Shown here: positions 33,550-45,279 of the stretch, piece after piece | How the letters are laid out: each line of letters opens with the position of its first letter | Numbering within the stretch: the first letter of the stretch is position 1 | Origin: Siphonodentalium dalli | Taxonomy: Eukaryota; Mollusca; Scaphopoda; Gadilida; Siphonodentaliidae | NCBI GenBank assembly: GCA_032622095.1 | Contig: CP136066.1 | Location: 171,987,164-172,051,163 of the forward strand | Reading direction: 5' to 3' | DNA: 64,000 nt | The notes under the pieces: generated by a model | What the model was told of the DNA's origin: nothing | Seen by the model: only the letters and a program-made list of their open reading frames with translations | Databases searched by the model: none | Position numbers and translations under genes: made by a program

Positions 33550-34820
33550 ATATAACAACAAGTTAACACATTATCAGCATTTGTATCTGAAATGTGACAT
33601 GACTATGATATGTTAATAGTATCAGGTAAAACAGTGACAGTCCTTTCAAATCACCCCGAATTCCAAACTGATGTGTACTGTGGGGTCGCGAATCGGTTGG
33701 GCATTAAGTGTGTATGTAGGCTCAGTGCAAGTGCCAGTATTAAGCTCTGTGTATATTCAAATCGACTAGGAGTGCCTGGCAGCCGTCTGCATACTACCGA
33801 ACGTCTCCCACAAATAAATCTGACAAAGAAACATGTCCATACACCAGAAACACCTGCATCCACTTTCATCCCGTTTGTATTACACATGCATGATAAAATA
33901 ACCAGTGGCGCATTACATTCGTTCGTATGTTTATCAAACGGATGTAGATATTGAGTGGATATTTCCTCATGATCGAATTCAGAACACCGTCGGCTCTTGT
34001 ACGCTTTCATCTATATATTATATCAAAGGTATTTCGATAAACATACATTACTACATACTCCGCGTGGTTGGATGAACAGACTATATACTTGAATATGTTT
34101 TGAACTTGCATCGATGTAAATTTGGAATGGTTCCCCGTGGGAGTGAGGATGATGAGCTGTGGGTGCGGCCAGGGGTATCTCTGTGGTGGAAGGGGGGGGG
34201 GGTCAAACAGGTCCGGTCATCTAACCCAACATTAGTGGCCTGCGAATCGGCACACATTTCCCCAGATTCGAAATCCGATATCGAATTGGATGGCTGATAT
34301 CGATATGGAATCGAATCTCGAATAGAATCAGAACAAAAGGTGCATAGCATGTAGGGAATCGAGTTCGATCCAACACGGTGTCGGAATATTTCAGTGTATG
34401 TATTTTGAAATAAAACATAATATATATATGGGATAAACTTGTACAGAATCTAATTATAATATAATTAACCTAAATTTGTTCAGTGTATGCTTGTGAACAA
34501 AATAACTATTCAGTTGTTTGCGGTTAATCGTTATATTAATCATGTCGAGTATCATTGTTCGCACACTGTGACACTTATAGGAGTCCGACCGCGACCCTAC
34601 AACCATGGGATCGGGCCATATCGTTACAAAATTAACAAGAGGTAAGCTGTCGCGTGGCATTTGCCCCCGACCGTAGCAATTTGGATTAAGCATGGACGAA
34701 ACTGCGGATATCCGAGGAGGTCTATATGAACATTCCAAAAGAAGTTCGTACAGAAATGTTGACTAAAACCCACAAAACAAGCGATCCGGAAACCCAAAAA
34801 CAAGCGAAAATTCAAATTTT
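33550..34820. other. Opposed ORFs of 114 and 119 codons, not identified
   Basis: A + frame (33610-33954) and a - frame (33651-34010) cover the same DNA. Neither has a recognised domain and at most one can be real. The rest to 34820 is unassigned apart from a G-run at 34190. Confidence 0.25.
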
Positions 34821-34824
34821 CTAA

Positions 34825-35030
34825 GTTGAAAAAATGGCCATAACTCTGGTGAAAATGGGTGGACGAAACCCGCTGTTCCCCCATGCTGCTCTATCACCAT
34901 ACCAAATATCAGCTAAATCTGCCCAGCGGTTGCTGAACAATAATGCAAAATGTTTATATGGACGTACGTACGGACGGACAGACGGAGACGTCGACTATAT
35001 ACCCGCCGACTTAAAGTCGGGGGCATAATT
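34825..35030 (+). repeat. Dispersed repeat with GGACGGACAGACGG run
   Basis: AAAATGGCCATAACTCTGGT, ATACCAAATATCAGCTAAAT, then GGACGTACGTACGGACGGAC and GACTTAAAGTCGGGGGCATA. The order (gene-like 'CCATAACTC' wording, GGAC run, hairpin GACTTAAAGTC) parallels the GTCC-run repeat at 18.4 kb. Frames inside are not supported. Confidence 0.5.
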
Positions 35031-35034
35031 ACCA

Positions 35035-36430
35035 GTCGGTGTACAACGTGACCACGCTGATTTATATCCAGGATCGTGCTGTTCGCGAGAAAAAATGGCA
35101 CATATGCGCACCCCGATAACGCAATTAATATAACCGGTTAGCAGTTAGTCATACAAATGTTAGGCCATTTGGGGCAGCTTGGCTCTCATGTGCGCTTTGT
35201 GTCGTTACCTAAGTGATCGTAGAATATCGCACATGCATACATTCATACATATAGTTAACCATCACCCATGCATGGACAAATCCGCAACAATCGAATCACA
35301 CCCGTGATATCGACATCGAATCAAATTTCAAATATTCGCAGGGCCCTACCAAATATCAATGCAGTAAGTTCGCCTTTTTATCGCATTATCAATACAACAT
35401 TTGAACGCGAAATGTGCCTATCAATAACAAACCACCGAGTGTTGCAAAGCGTCCCACTCGTCCGTTCGAGGAACCATAACTCACACAGAATATGTGGCGT
35501 GGACTAATGATGCATATTCGGATATATTGTGTACCGTCTGCCACTCGGAAATAGGCAACGAGACATATGCGCACAATATCTGAGACCAGATCATTACTGG
35601 AGACCAAACGCGCACAAGCTACATTGTACCTGTAGCAGCACTATTCATTAGTTGCAACAGAAACATTACCAAGAATCCCTCAATCTTTAAAAATGGTCCT
35701 CGAGATCTCCCGGCACCCCTGATGCTACATTTTCTGACAAACAAGTAAACACTCTTCTGAAATATTATATAGATAATGCATGGCATGGAATTATTCATGC
35801 CAAAATAGTGGCCCGAGAGGAGAACTATTCATCCGCGAGGACACTAAATAAATTGAATCAATTTCAGCACATTGGCACTGGGATGTCCTCAACTAACATA
35901 ACCAACAATATTTTAACACTTTAACAATAAGGGCCCCGTTCTTCATTCCAACGCACCAACACGGCTCGCTCAGAAAACCACAAACTACAACATAACAGCC
36001 AACCAAGTGACAAATCGGGCACCCCCTGACATCCCACATTAAAGCTCGCGGGATCTACACCGTATACTTTGCCACGGTCGGACATGACGATTTTCTATGT
36101 TCAGATATCCTCAAAACAATAAATCGTGGGGTGAAGGAGAAGATCACGCGATCTGTTCGACCATCCCGAGTGCTTCGCGCCCAACCACTCTCCTCTCATA
36201 TCGGCACCACTGCATGAAAGCTCCGTTCAGGTGCGCTCAAATCGCATAGATTCACTGTTCCTAGACAATCTCCTGTTAATGCAGTGTGAGATATTGTCGC
36301 AGCAGAACAATTAAATCGTACCGAGATTGATTTTCAATCTCCGGATGCCATTATACCGATATCAAACTGAACATGCTCTATAAATCCCATTCGATAGCCA
36401 TAGCAAATATACTCCAGGGATCTTCGTGAC
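35035..36430. other. Mostly unassigned; one 60-codon open stretch at 36038-36220
   Basis: From 36038 (+) a frame reads HIKARGIYTVYFATVGHDDF and on to a stop near 36219. It has no recognised domain and could be a decayed exon or transposon relic. No other structure found. Confidence 0.2.
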
Positions 36431-36436
36431 TCAGTA

Positions 36437-36580
36437 TTGTAATGTCCTAAATAATCGACCCCTTAACCACAGCAGAATTATGGGTAGCTTTTCAGGATTT
36501 AGTCGGAAATATGGCTTGTTTTCGTTGTTGTCATTCATCGGAAAGCTCTCAGTAGGAGTCGATTATATAGGGCATTACTG
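36437..36580. mobile_element. pogo-like foldback MITE (M3), degenerate
   Basis: TTGTAATGTCCTAAATAATC at the left, TATAGGGCATTACTG at the right, TA-flanked. The right arm is shortened. Confidence 0.7.
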
Positions 36581-36724
36581 TATTGGCACCGTTCGATATT
36601 AGCTCAGATTGATGTGTATTCAAAACACCTTACTTCCAAAGTTATTTCTAAACTCTAGACTACCAGATGGATTGCAGCCTTCAGTGCCACATTCACAATC
36701 AAGGCTCAATACTATATACCGAAT

Positions 36725-37294
36725 TTAAAGGGGTACTGTACGCCATTTTCAATAAATTTCCGGTAATAACAGCGATATATAATATCGATACTATATAGAC
36801 AAATAAGTAATTTGAGTCGAAGATGTATTCTGTAAACGTTCAGGTTAATATGTTATCTTAAAATCAAAGTTAATAATTTGATATAAATTTAATTTATGGC
36901 TGGAGCAATTAATAAAATTAAGAATTTCCGTGTACAAGACGTAATCAAATTAATTGACGGATAGTGGATTGCGCAACGCGCGGTACACATGGTCGTGGAC
37001 AAAATATGCTGATGCGGGGCGTAAACTCAAGCCACTCACTGACTGGTGACTATACAGTAAGTTAAATTAGTATATGGGATTAGTATGTATATAATATAAC
37101 ATTTATTTGATACAATTGCTTGAAAACTGTACAAAAATTACTCGACAACGACAATTTGTTTTTTTCTGCTAATCTGGCATCCGTAACTACTTCGTACTCA
37201 ACAGATTTCCAAATAATGCAAATCTGATTGCCTTATACTGCAAAGCAGAGACTATAGAAACCAACAACCACATTTGAGTACAGTACCCCTTTAT
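36725..37294 (+). mobile_element. GGGGTACTGTAC element, copy G1
   Basis: AAAGGGGTACTGTACGCC at the left and GTACAGTACCCCTTT at the right, about 570 bp. TTAA/TTTA-like target. The left subterminal stretch (AATAAATTTCCGGTAATAAC) recurs inverted in G2, and the right subterminal (CTACTTCGTACTCAACAG) recurs in M4. No intact ORF. Confidence 0.7.
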
Positions 37295-37863
37295 TATTCT
37301 TTTATGAGGACACGTTTATCGGAAATATTATGTTATTCCAAATAGGAATATGGCAGAATTTCCATGGAAACAATCTTAAGACGTTGAAAGTTTCGAAAAG
37401 TAGACTTATGAAATGTTGAAACAGTAAACATTGCATGGTTGGCAGTAGAATACTTTCTAAATTCTTACAAAGTGTATACCCCCACCCAACAAAAAGTCGG
37501 CAAAACCTTACTGGTATCAACTTTTTCGCACACGTATGTGGTAAGTTTATCACGTTCTGCGTGAACACCCACGGGATGACACATTTGTATCTATTGACTT
37601 TCCGATCCCTAACGCACTTCAGATACATATAAGCATGCAGTTATTATAACACTTAACTGTCAAATTTTGACATCACATTTTATTCCATATATACCCCGCG
37701 CCAACATACCCGTTGAAATACAATGTCAAGTAGAACATCATAATACAAGTTCTGTGCACTGAAGTGGTAAAATTGATTTTTCCGGAACGAGGCTCCTGCA
37801 TGCCAGGAACAATTAGAAGGGGTACAGTTTCAGGAAAAGGTTACGATGTAATACAGGAAGGTT

Positions 37864-38365
37864 TTAAAGGTACGGTTGGCCTTGGCGGTGGGTATCCTGT
37901 GAAAATATTTCCACCCGTCAAAAACCGCCACAAACAGAAAGAACAACAAAATGTAGACAGACTTTGTCCGTATACAAATAAGAAATATCGCATAAACAGT
38001 ATGTTATTGTCATATATTTGACCATTGTTATGTAAACAAAAGCATAAAAAGTTACTTTTCTGGTGTTTGTTTATATTATGATGGCAAACATAAAGAGCGT
38101 TCTTTGTTGGTGAATTCCTGATATGGAACGAATAAAGAGCGTTTATGCCATTTGTGTGCGATTAGCCAGCAGCATTGTGCTGTCTTCTGTAACAAAATCA
38201 GGCACTTGCTTATGTAAAATATAGTAAATCTTTATGATAACATGCTGTTTACGCGATGGTCATGGTATATATGAACGAAACTGTATGCGTTTTAATGTTT
38301 TTCTGTTTACGGTGATTGGAACAAATATGAATATTTTCGACAACTAAGGCCTCACGTGCCTTTAA
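37864..38365 (-). mobile_element. TTAA-flanked MITE, AGGCAC family, copy K4
   Basis: Reverse orientation: TTAAAGGTACGGTTGGCCTT at the left, AAGGCCTCACGTGCCTTTAA at the right. It matches K2 closely throughout (GTCAAAAACCGCCACAAACA, AATAAAGAGCGTTTATGCCA). Confidence 0.75.
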
Positions 38366-38369
38366 GTGG

Positions 38370-38648
38370 ATTTGGGGGAAATATCGGGTATATTTTATAC
38401 TAAATACTCATTGATGAGTAGTTCCCTAAGAAAATGTTAAGACAATAGGTTCATCAAACGACATAGGTCGTTTGTTGAACTTATTATCTAAACATTTCCC
38501 ACCAATGAACAGGAGTCATTCCGCAGTTTTATTATCTGTCGTCTGCTATTGTTTTCTCAACACCCTTCAGATGAATAATAGACCATTCCATTGTATACAT
38601 TTATAACTGCGTGGGAGAATCCATTTAGTATATATATAGGGATGACTA
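38370..38648 (-). mobile_element. TTAA MITE of T family, degenerate
   Basis: Shares TACTCATTGATGAGTAGTTCCC-type (words split), GTTGAACTTATT and GGGAGAATCCATTTAGTATA with 25831-26088 and 28527-28722. Termini are worn. Confidence 0.45.
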
Positions 38649-38689
38649 AACGAAGAGAGCTCCATATTCTTTATGAGCAATTAGTCTAG

Positions 38690-39175
38690 TCAATAGATAA
38701 AGATTGTTCTAATGTAATTCATTGAACAATCGGATGGCACACATTCCGATAGACTATGTACTCTATGTGGTACAAATGTAGGGGACGAATTCCACGCAAT
38801 ATCGCAATGCCTGTGTTTAAAAGACCTGCGAGTCAAAAACATAACCAAATACTAATATTGTAGACCAAATACCATCAAATTAAGCGAACGTTTTAACTGT
38901 AAACGACGTAAAACCTTTCTTTATTCATTAGACGAGTCCTGATTTTATTCAAAAACTCCTGAGGCATACTATATACGTAATACATTAACATCCGACATTT
39001 GCACAACCATGGGCTGTTTTCAATCAACTGTTTTATTAAAATATGTGTAATTTTCACCACGCACCACTTTTGTAATTTGCACAGAAATTATATGCACTGT
39101 TCAATTGTATTCCATCACGCTCTATTGTGTCATATTTGACGATTTGAGTGAATAAATAATTGAAAATTGAATTGA
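38690..39175 (+). pseudogene. 5'-truncated LINE, ORF2 C-terminal domain and 3' tail
   Basis: The + frame near 38750 reads IDYVLCGTNVGDEFHAISQC, then KDLRVKNITKY, a stop, and YCRPNTIKLSERF. This is the C-x-x-C/H-x-x-C segment that ends the ORF2 of many non-LTR retrotransposons (usual form LC...GDE.H....C). The 3' UTR ends in GAGTGAATAAATAATTG with a poor repeat tail. Only the last 60 or so codons remain, with at least one stop. Confidence 0.6.
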
Positions 39176-39350
39176 GGCAGACGCCCCCAATCCGGAGACT
39201 GATCTATATAGTCGAGACGCCCCTGCAATCCGCTTGTTGTGTGGTTTAGTGATTAATTGTCACCTCACCATAATGTGGGAATGGGTGCAAACAGGATTTC
39301 AGTATGTGGTGCCGGGTATAGAGCTTCCAGTCTGTTCTCCCGAAAATCAG

Positions 39351-39655
39351 CACATCATCTGCTTATAATAGAACTTCTTTTAGGTAGAAAAATCTGCTTA
39401 GAATACCTCATTTTGAGTCGATAATGTGCTGAAAACTAGAAATTTTAGTAACATTATCGACTCATAATGAGGCGACGCTAAGCAGATTATGTTCGGACAA
39501 TGAGACAAATAAGCCAACGCACGACTTTGATGTGTGCAATCTTTAACATGTTCTTTCACTGTCGTTCGCGCCGTAAAACGAAATAACGGGTAACAGTCTA
39601 TTATCTGCTTATTTCAGAATCAACTAATCACGTTATGTACCTATTTCATATTATA
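39351..39655 (-). mobile_element. Foldback MITE of the AAGCAGATAAT family (S1)
   Basis: Arms with AATCTGCTTAGAATNNCCTCAT and GAGTCGATAATGT pair with the inverse copy. Reverse of copies at 61.8 and 62.8 kb, sharing GACAAATAAGCCA and CTTATTTC near the outer end. Confidence 0.65.
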
Positions 39656-39659
39656 TTTC

Positions 39660-41080
39660 GATTAAGTGCTCATTTCTACGAGGATAAGTTGAATTGATAG
39701 CCTATTCGTTGTGACGGTTATCACGGCTACAATTAGAAAATCCGCACACTTTGATGAGAAACTGCACATAATTTGATGACATAGTACCCTAAATGTAACT
39801 CTGAACTAATTGAGTTGATGCCAGACAATAATAAATAAATTTTCTGAAATACATCGCACTTAAATCAAGCACACTCAAGTTGAGGGCTCGGTCACACAGC
39901 AGATACTAGAAAAAAATCAGGTCAATCATGACAGATAATAAACGGTTATGATATGGAGGGGACTTAAATAGTACTTAATCCACATAATTCATAACAAAGT
40001 AATTACAATATATTAAACGGATATCATATGGAGGAATTAGATAACAAGCTAATATCTTATTAGTGGTGGAGCATCACAGACCAGAAAGGGGTCTTATTTT
40101 TCGAGTTGAATCATGTCGCTGACCACCAAGACGTATTATATATCAAAATATCCACACGGATATGAGGAATATGAGAACTGAGTTTTAACCAGATAAAAAC
40201 AATCGGTGCTACCTGAGATTTTGAGATCACGTGGTTTACCATGGCTTACATTATTCTCGGGTACCCATTATTCTCTTATGAGACGACATCGTAATCGTGT
40301 GAACAGACTATCCACGATTTTGTCGGTCCCGATTCCTCCACTTACGACTGAATCATGGTCGTCTGAACGTTCACTAACACTTTTAAATCATCACGGTTCC
40401 TCTCGAGTAAAAATAGGTCGAACGGTATCGATCTGAGATTAAACCCCAGGCAGCAGTTCTCGTCATTACAAAGAGTCATCACCTAAACAAGGCAACTAAT
40501 TGATTAACATTCAGCGAAGGTTCGAGAGTGATTGATTGGGAAGTTCGATTTCTACGTGGTTTAATTCTGCTGGGCACGAATTCGTGAAATGACAAGCAGC
40601 GGGGCGAAAAACAAGTTTATCGCTCGAGCGAAAACCTGTCATTTTACCAGTAAAACAATAGCTGGGTGCGCATGTGCAATGACACTGGTGCATTGTCAAA
40701 TACTCCGCGCCACCAGAAGGCTACATCCACCTATGGCAAAATTCTCTGGCATATGTTCTTGCAATTCGACTCAGATCTCTATATGTGAGTGTGTCCACCC
40801 TCCCTCCTGAATATCGGTTACCAGAGGGGGTGAATACAGAATGCTTGTTAACAGAGAGGATGAATACTGAATACCAGTTAAAAGAATATGTAATGAAGAC
40901 ACCAATCTATTTCATAATTTTTCTCAAAGATAATCTGCCATACTGTACCAGATAATCTGCCATACTGTACCAGATAAACAGTCCTGATATCTACATGCAT
41001 CTTACTTAATTTTCCGGCAGAATGATGACCGGGTGCGCCGCTGTTGATCTATGATTTCCTGTCACGTGCAAATTTGCACC
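39660..41080. other. No gene recognised
   Basis: Unassigned AT-rich sequence. A 24-bp direct repeat (AGATAATCTGCCATACTGTA CC..) occurs twice near 40929-40975. Confidence 0.35.
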
Positions 41081-41083
41081 CGA

Positions 41084-41145
41084 TTAACCCTTTCATGATG
41101 GGGGCTGCGCCAATGGATTCTCTTATATATGCGAGTCGACCATAT
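41084..41145 (+). mobile_element. Truncated hairpin-bearing TTAA MITE (P7)
   Basis: TTAACCCTTTCATGATGGGG, GCGCCAATGGATTCTCTTAT and ATGCGAGTCGACCATA, then cut off at a T-run by other sequence. Confidence 0.6.
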
Positions 41146-41159
41146 CATTTTTTTGCTTT

Positions 41160-41692
41160 TTTACTGGACTCGTTTTGTAAATCCAGCTATAAACTGGGGA
41201 CTCGTTGTAGATCCTCTATTTATTACATGATCCTAACCTTATTCCATTCAATAAACCCATTCTATAAATTGTGATATTAAACAGGAAATAGTGCCACGTG
41301 ACCTTTGCCTTCCGGTTTGTAATTTATTTACATTCCTTGCGCAGCGTCTCAAAATACTATGGCTTCCAATATTTTTCCAACAATCGATAATGAATGGAGA
41401 GTTTTAAAAGTTATGTCTTTAAATATACGCCATTAAATACGCCAAAGAGTCTTTATTTATCAGGGACTATTTCTTTACGCGGGCAAACAACGCAGTTACG
41501 TGAAGGTTTTGGATAATGTAATAAATAGAATCTACAACTGGTCCCAGTTTATAGCGGAATTTACAAAACTCGTCCAGTAAATTAGGTCTGGACCTCGCCA
41601 AAGGCTTGATCCAGACCTAATTTACTGGACTCGTTTTGTAAATTCCGCTATAAACTGGGGACGAGTTGTATATAGATCCTCTATATATCGTT
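41160..41692. repeat. Foldback with ACTGGACTCGTTTTGTAAAT arms
   Basis: At 41518-41692 GTCCCAGTTTATAGCGGAAT, ACAAAACTCGTCCAGTAAAT and GGTCTGGA are followed, after a short GGCTTGATC-type loop, by the inverse copy. A single arm (ACTGGACTCGTTTTGTAAAT, AAACTGGGGACTCGTTGTAG) lies at 41163-41225. Laid out like the foldback at 20340, with different sequence. Confidence 0.7.
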
Positions 41693-41694
41693 CT

Positions 41695-42331
41695 TTAAAG
41701 GGGTACTGTACACAGAGATAGGCAATTTTTTTATTTACTCCCGTTGACATAACTTTCAAGTTAGATTGTGTTCGTGTTATATGAGTTTCGTATAAACCTA
41801 ATTTAGCGACGAAAATATTGATCTTGGAAATAAAAATATTACAATTTCAAACTACGCGCCATGTTTTTGACCTTCACCGGAGAAAACGCAGGTTGCAGGA
41901 TGAACCGGAAGTTCAATTGATGCCTGCAATCTCTTCCATCGAACAATCTCACCCCCTATAAAAATTCTTGACGCTTTATGAATCTTGTTTCTTCTCTGTT
42001 TTTCCAAATTGGTTATAGCGGGACTTCCTTTTACATGTAACATGTTTTGTTCGCAACTCAATAATGTTCGTCGTAAACGGCCGTCGATAAAAGACACCCA
42101 AGATGTGAGATTTCAAGAACGGTAACTCGTAATGGCATAATTCGCCATTTTATGACTCCAGCCATAAATTCATTAATATTAAATAATTAAATTTGACTTT
42201 TATGATAGCCTGTTAACCGGAACGTTTTCAGTAGACATCGTCGACTCAAATACGTTATTTTAAAAATATAACATTGATATTAGATCGCAATTGTTACCGG
42301 GAATTTATTGACAAATGTCACCCAAATTTAA
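41695..42331 (-). mobile_element. GGGGTACTGTAC element, copy G2
   Basis: Left TTAA|AGGGGTACTGTACACAG; the right subterminal GTTACCGGGAATTTATTGAC is the inverse of the left end of G1, so G2 is in opposite orientation. Right TTAA at 42328-42331, terminus worn. It contains an 81-codon frame not present in G1. Confidence 0.65.
41852..42097 (-). CDS. 81-codon ORF inside element G2
   Basis: Minus-strand frame with a coding-like composition: basic, with NLEKQRRNKIHKASRIF and GGEIVRWKRLQ, ending SGEGQKHGA. No family recognised. G1 has no counterpart, so it may be a captured host exon or a remnant of the autonomous element's gene. An overlapping frame upstream (from 42169, minus) reads MAGVIKWRIMPLRVTV. 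Confidence 0.3.
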   Translation of the reverse strand: MSFIDGRLRRTLLSCEQNMLHVKGSPAITNLEKQRRNKIHKASRIFIGGEIVRWKRLQASIELPVHPATCVFSGEGQKHGA

Positions 42332-42334
42332 AGA

Positions 42335-42860
42335 CACTGTTATGGTAATGGATAAATTCCCAACATAAGCGATTTAACAAAAAAATGTTGTTTGGAAATA
42401 GCCGATTTAACTCGGAATGTATGCACGGATATCAAAATTAGGGTGAATAAATGTGGCATCAGAATTGTCTATGCAGCAAATGACCGACTTAGTACATGTA
42501 TCTGATTGGTAGAATATATCTGCTAATAATTGTGTGATTGACATGCAGCTCTGGAAAGCTCCATTGACAGAAAAGTTGTCAGTGTGTGAACGTACCCCAA
42601 GTTGGAGCTCATGTGACCAATATTATGATATTTGCATGAATCGCAGTTCATCGGTGGTCAATGACACCACGACCGACCGACCCACGGAAAGTAACTAACT
42701 TGCCCAGATACACGAATCAGATTGCCTTCCATTTAAGTTGATCACAAATCTGCGATTATGTGGTTTGGACTAGCTTCCCATCGCTTGGCGGCTCATATCG
42801 GGCTAATTCGCCAAACACCTTACCGTCAGCGACGAGGGAATATACATACTTGTAACAATA
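42335..42860. other. No gene recognised
   Basis: Unassigned sequence with no coding or repeat evidence. Confidence 0.35.
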
Positions 42861-42865
42861 GGAGT

Positions 42866-43328
42866 TTAACCCTTTAACCAACAAAACGGCCAAAAACGCC
42901 CAAATAAAGCTTCAACAGCCTAAAATATCTTCGGTCTGTCTTATTAACACCATACAAATATGGATATCATTGGAACCGGTTCATTGACCACATTGTGATG
43001 GTTACAGTTATGCCCTGTGCCAATGCATTCTCTTATATATGCGAGTCGACCATAGGTCGCCTCGCATATATAAGAGAATGCATTGGCCTAAACAAATCTT
43101 TTTTAACACTTTTTACCATATTTTCTTACATTCTTTGACAATTTAATAATTGTTTCTTACATTTTTTTACATTTTTAAAAATATTTTTCTACATTCTTTG
43201 ACAATTTTATCATTTTTAATATGTGTTAAGCCAATGCATTCTCTTATATATGCGAGGCGACCTATGGTCGACTCGAATATATAAGAGAATGCATTGGCAC
43301 AGGGCCGTTCTGTTGGGTAAAGGGTTAA
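42866..43328 (+). mobile_element. piggyBac-type MITE with two hairpins (P4)
   Basis: TTAA-flanked, CCCTTTAACCAACAAAACGG at the left and TGTTGGGTAAAGGG at the right. Two hairpins (about 43018-43086 and 43230-43299) and a longer T-rich spacer with partial duplication (TTTTTACATTTTTAAAAATA) than P1 or P2. The 84-codon minus frame across its right end is not supported. Confidence 0.85.
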
Positions 43329-43734
43329 AGGTCATAGAGTAAACATCTGCAGTCAGCCATATATTGTGTAAAGTCTTCGTCGATATTGAACGTGAATTGG
43401 TCGAAGTGGATGCGTTAAATCGCATTGGTAGTTGTGACGTCACATTAAACACTCCTGATAATAGAAACACGAGTTTCTTTCATGGAGCATGTCTCGTGAC
43501 AAAGCAAAGCTAAATGGACGTACCACAGAATATGGGACAAAAATCGACCTTATGATGCTTTGTGAACCATCGGCCTGTTGAGTGCGACAACAGGACTTCG
43601 TTGACACGCATACACAATCCGTCTCTCGAGGGTTTCCTGTGGTTATGGCGGTTAGCGAAGCCATAATTTAACACTCATAAGGAAACGTTGTCTGGAGGAG
43701 GGGCTGTATTAATCAGAATATGTAGTGCAAACGT

Positions 43735-43895
43735 CACGCACACATCGAACGGAGAGCAAACTTCGACAGTTATTGACAGGACGTGAATGAACACTGACTT
43801 TGGGTTCAATCATGCAAGTTATGATTGTCGCGAAGAACGTGATTGGTGTCAGAAGTGGGATGGCATTGCGGTTTCTTGACGATTTTCTCGATGCA
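43735..43895 (+). repeat. Diverged duplicate of 44605-44755
   Basis: GACAGGACGTGAATGAACAC, TTGGTGTCAGAAGTGGGATG and CTCGATGCATAA match the later copy (GATAGGACGTGAATGAACGC, GTTGGTGTCAGAAGTGGGAT). Function unknown. Confidence 0.6.
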
Positions 43896-43899
43896 TAAT

Positions 43900-44600
43900 A
43901 TATGTAAGATAAGATGTGAATATGCCCCATCCTATTTTATGTGATCACTTAGTAGTTTTACATTCTCGATAGAAAATTAATCAGATGGAATATATGAGGC
44001 CATTCGTGGGAGGGTTTGATTGCCAGATGTTGCTTTCAACAAATGAATAAAACTTCTAAATGTATTTTCTCAAAACATGTCTGGAGTTTTGTATTAGAAT
44101 GAGGTACATGTGATTAATGTGACCAAAGTTCAGAACCAGCAATTAGTTTGAAATTAAAATCTCACTTCCTTTACTTTTATGACATGAAAAAGCTGCAAAA
44201 TCATGTTTCCATGCACCATGAATTTAAGAAAATTAGAAGTTTTAAAGAGTGCAGTTTATATATCCATGATTATTTTTAAAGTCTTTTTAGACAGCCACGT
44301 ATTTTTATATTTGAGAATTTCATGCGATACCTGCATGATGTTGATCAATGGCAAATTGGGCTGAGATGGGATCTTGGCCATAGGTCCAAAATAAAAAAAA
44401 AAAAATGACTAACGTATATCTAATACTGTGTCCTATTTCCAGCTGATTGCTCTCCGCTTGAGTGCACCAGATTCCATATAAACACTATTTTTCGTTGGGC
44501 TGAATTATTTGTGGAAGCTTATTAATCAATGTGATGTATTGAGGTATGGTGTTTCATCGTGTTCTTAAAAAAAAACTAATTCAAAATTATCGGATCACGT
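43900..44600. other. No gene recognised
   Basis: AT-rich, unassigned. Confidence 0.35.
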
Positions 44601-44604
44601 CTGA

Positions 44605-44830
44605 TAGAGCGCAACATGCGACATTTATTGATAGGACGTGAATGAACGCTGGCTTTGGAGTTCAATCGTGGGTCGGATTGTCACGAAAGACGCAGTTGGT
44701 GTCAGAAGTGGGATGACAGTTCGTGTCAACCCACTCGAGGCATTAAATCGACATACATGCAAGGAGAGCGAGCTTGCACGCCAACCATACTGTGAGGGGC
44801 ATCAGTAGCTCAGTCTTTAAGGTGCATAGA
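44605..44830 (+). repeat. Second duplicate, followed by a tRNA-like A-box segment
   Basis: After the duplicated block comes GGGGCATCAGTAGCTCAGTC TTTAAGGTGCATAGAGC. TAGCTCAGT is the box-A wording of tRNAs and tRNA-derived SINE heads. No B box (GGTTCGANTCC) follows; the minisatellite starts instead. Not a tRNA gene. Confidence 0.45.
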
Positions 44831-45274
44831 GCATTATGCCATCGTATACATCAAGTCATAGCACATTATGCCATCGTATACCTCAAGTCATAGCGCAATA
44901 TGCCATCGTATACCTCAAGTCATAGCGCATTATGCCATCGTATACCTCAAGTCATAGCGCATTATGCCATCGTATACCTCAAGTCATAGCGCATTATGCC
45001 ATCGTATACCTCAAGTCATAGCGCATTATGCCATCGTATACCTCAAGTCATAGCGCAATATGCCATCGTATACCGCCAGTCATAGCGCAATATGCCATCG
45101 TATACAATCAGTCATAGCGCATTATGCCATCGTATACCTCAAGTCATAGCACATTATGCCATCGTATACCTCCAGTCATAGCGCATTATGCCATCGTATA
45201 CATCCAGTCATAGCGCATTATGCCATCGTATACCTCAAGTCATAGCGCAATATGCCATCGTATACCGCCAGTCA
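44830..45274 (+). repeat. 32-bp minisatellite, 14 copies
   Basis: Unit TATGCCATCGTATACCTCAA then GTCATAGCGCAT; 14 GCCATCGTATA motifs counted. Variants alternate CATTA/CAATA and CTCAAG/CGCCAG/CATCCAG. The first copy grows directly out of the tRNA-like segment. Confidence 0.9.
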
Positions 45275-45279
45275 AATGA

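Noticed and set aside
33610-34010. Opposed 114- and 119-codon ORFs
   Set aside because: No domains, no splice context, mutually overlapping on opposite strands.
44798-44840. tRNA gene
   Set aside because: Only box-A-like wording; no B box, no cloverleaf pairing, and the 32-bp array follows at once.
44830-45274. CRISPR-like array
   Set aside because: Direct tandem repeats with no unique spacers in an animal genome; a minisatellite.
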